From Armatimonadota bacterium (GTDB lineage Bacteria; Armatimonadota; UBA5829; DTJY01): a stretch of DNA of 64,000 nucleotides. The stretch's first letter is position 1. Each line of letters opens with the position of its first letter. The notes beneath the pieces were generated by a model. It did not search any database, was not told the origin of the DNA, and was given only the letters and a program-made list of their open reading frames with translations. The stretch spans positions 62,001-126,000 of the forward strand of contig JAGONM010000005.1 of the NCBI GenBank assembly GCA_017993055.1. The letters run 5' to 3'. Below, one piece after another: positions 62,541 to 64,000 of the stretch. The position numbers and the translations under genes were made by a program.

Positions 62541-64000
62541 CTAACGCAGTCTGTCGTACAGCATATCGAGCAGTTCACCGCGAGTGGTGACATCCGGCTT
62601 GTATGCTGCCGGAGCGCCGACTCCGGACATGGCGACCCATCCGGCGGCAGTCTGCTCGTCGATCTTCTCGTTCAATTTCGCAGTCCAGTCCTCGGAGAAG
62701 AGTCCTCGAACCGCGAGCATCTGCAGGGAAACGTAATGCTTATCACCAGGCGATGCGTCGCGGAAGAAGACGAGAACGGCGCCATGGTCGAGCAGGTTCT
62801 CCTGGAGCTTACGGATATCGACCTTCCTCGGCGATACGGAATCCCTGACGCTGATGGCGGCAGCGGTACCGGCGGCCTCTCCGAGGGCCATCCAGCACGG
62901 CTCCATGCGCAGGGTGCTGAAACCGACATGAGTGCCGGAGACCGGCACCGGCGTGAGCAGGTTTTCGACCTTCCTGGGAACGATCACCCCGTAGGGCACC
63001 GTATACGGCGCGCTCGGCTTGCTGAAGAACCCATCGAGATGCGCCCTACCCGGCTCGCGCTTCAGCACCGCATGCGAGTCGAGCGCATAGTGGCTCGCGG
63101 TGATGCTGTCGGCGTACACCGGAGGCCGAGCGCCCGGACTGATCGGCAGGGCATCGTACGCGGTGAACAGGTGCTCCCCGACGATCCGCCTGCCCTCGCG
63201 GACATATACCTGGCGCGGGAAGCCGCCGTTGTCGGTATACTCGTCCTTCGCAAGGCCCCACTCCCGGCAGCGGGCGCGGAAGTCCTCCGGCAGGTCGGGG
63301 TCGTTCTGCGCGAACCAGAGCAGTCCGAGCGTGTAGTTCCTCAGGCGATCGGCGAACCGGTCGCGCCAATCCCAGCCGGCAGTCGGCCAGGGCCAGTTCT
63401 CCTCGGGCAGGTCGGTCGAGAGGAATGCCACGTGCTGGTTGTTGGCGTCGGTCTTCGCGTTGGGCAGGGCGACCATGTTGGTCACGCGGCCGATGCCGTC
63501 CCACGCGATCGCGGGCCTTGGATCGCCGGTCGGAGCGGGAATCCGATTCAGCTTGACATCGTCTACCAGCGAAATGTACTCGTCGCGGTTGTAAGCCGCG
63601 GGCTTTTCAATCGGCAGGAGGTTCTCAGGGTCGCGAGTCAGGCAGAGGCGGTAGTTGTAGGCCTGCACGGCATTGTCGCCGAGCCCCGTCGAGCCGGGAC
63701 CGATGGGCCCGGCCCACTGCTTGTAGAGCTTTCCGGCCATCGGCTCATCGAACTCGGTCTGCGCCTCGCGCCCGATCCGGAACTCCGCGCCGGCGGCGGC
63801 TGCCAGGTCACCCTCATAGGTGGCGTCTATGAAGACCCTGCCGGAATAGGCTTCCGGTTGCCTCGAATCAAGGTTCGTGACGGTGATCTGAGTAAGCCCG
63901 CCATCCTGAAGCTTCACCATCTGAGGGTCGGCGTCGAACTGGCGGCGGCGCAGGACGGTGATGCGGTCCTTATGCTCCGCCAGCATCTGATCGAAGACCA
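62541..64000 (-). CDS. FAD-dependent oxidoreductase (FAD_oxidored family), partial
   Basis: The frame continues through the right window edge, so the N-terminal FAD-binding GxGxxG part is missing; at least 486 residues are visible. [22 protein letters not shown] is the signature of the FAD_oxidored (PF12831-like) family, common in polysaccharide-using bacteria and often secreted. [24 protein letters not shown] and [21 protein letters not shown] form the second FAD-contact region. The C-terminal ~100 residues add a peptidoglycan-binding-like or S-layer-like helical part ([22 protein letters not shown]) repeated loosely. The substrate is unknown. Confidence 0.82.
   Translation of the reverse strand, partial: VFDQMLAEHKDRITVLRRRQFDADPQMVKLQDGGLTQITVTNLDSRQPEAYSGRVFIDATYEGDLAAAAGAEFRIGREAQTEFDEPMAGKLYKQWAGPIGPGSTGLGDNAVQAYNYRLCLTRDPENLLPIEKPAAYNRDEYISLVDDVKLNRIPAPTGDPRPAIAWDGIGRVTNMVALPNAKTDANNQHVAFLSTDLPEENWPWPTAGWDWRDRFADRLRNYTLGLLWFAQNDPDLPEDFRARCREWGLAKDEYTDNGGFPRQVYVREGRRIVGEHLFTAYDALPISPGARPPVYADSITASHYALDSHAVLKREPGRAHLDGFFSKPSAPYTVPYGVIVPRKVENLLTPVPVSGTHVGFSTLRMEPCWMALGEAAGTAAAISVRDSVSPRKVDIRKLQENLLDHGAVLVFFRDASPGDKHYVSLQMLAVRGLFSEDWTAKLNEKIDEQTAAGWVAMSGVGAPAAYKPDVTTRGELLDMLYDRLR

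Noticed and set aside
1-64000. CRISPR arrays, tRNA or rRNA genes, insertion sequences, prophage genes
   Set aside because: I found no regularly spaced repeats, no transposase or integrase motifs, no phage structural genes and no tRNA-like cloverleaf in the intergenic stretches. A covariance-model scan would be needed to exclude small RNAs fully.

Overview
The window is a contiguous piece of a GC-rich bacterial chromosome with dense coding on both strands, mostly clean -35/-10 promoters and Shine-Dalgarno sites, and no rRNA, tRNA, CRISPR array or insertion sequence that I can see. The gene mix suggests an uncultured, polysaccharide-using bacterium, perhaps from Armatimonadota or a neighbouring deep lineage: secreted glycoside-hydrolase-like proteins, a sulfatase, uroporphyrinogen-decarboxylase-like and DapA-like catabolic enzymes, an archaeal-type (group III) chaperonin in a heat-shock operon, and an actinobacterial-style kinase/phosphatase/FHA cell-wall operon. 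The phylum is inference from gene content only.

Layout. 1-7390: central metabolism (class I fumarase subunit, MBL-fold hydrolase, malate dehydrogenase on minus; FAH-family hydrolase, M20 peptidase and alanine racemase on plus), a Clp1/Grc3-like P-loop kinase and a small anchored protein. 7474-24694: the most distinctive region, five large secreted proteins ending in the same ~180-residue module built of two GW...GYW halves. Four carry GHL10 glycosidase-like barrels, and two share an identical 839-bp 3' segment. 24791-30776: a YfcE-like phosphodiesterase, a membrane zinc peptidase and a permuted S55-type peptidase joined to a beta-propeller. 30839-35359: a minus-strand operon of UroD-like, DapA-like and GHL6-like proteins. 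35449-37172: a membrane protein and CorA. 37199-40490: hrcA - group III chaperonin - grpE. 40797-41515: fliW-csrA.

41587-50391 is a minus-strand operon matching the mycobacterial pknB locus in content: a SEDS-transpeptidase fusion with an N-terminal helix-hairpin-helix, FhaA, a 38-residue membrane peptide where fhaB would be, a PP2C phosphatase with its own membrane segment and NHL-like outer domain, a kinase without PASTA domains, and a HEAT-repeat protein. Here the phosphatase rather than the kinase appears to carry the extracytoplasmic sensor.

50654-64000: a secreted protein, nitroreductase, universal stress protein, P2-type cation ATPase, sulfatase, a decayed patch with pseudogenes, an A/T-richer GmrSD-like (DUF262/DUF1524) defence gene, a GxGYxYP-like protein, ruvB, and a FAD-dependent oxidoreductase cut by the window end.
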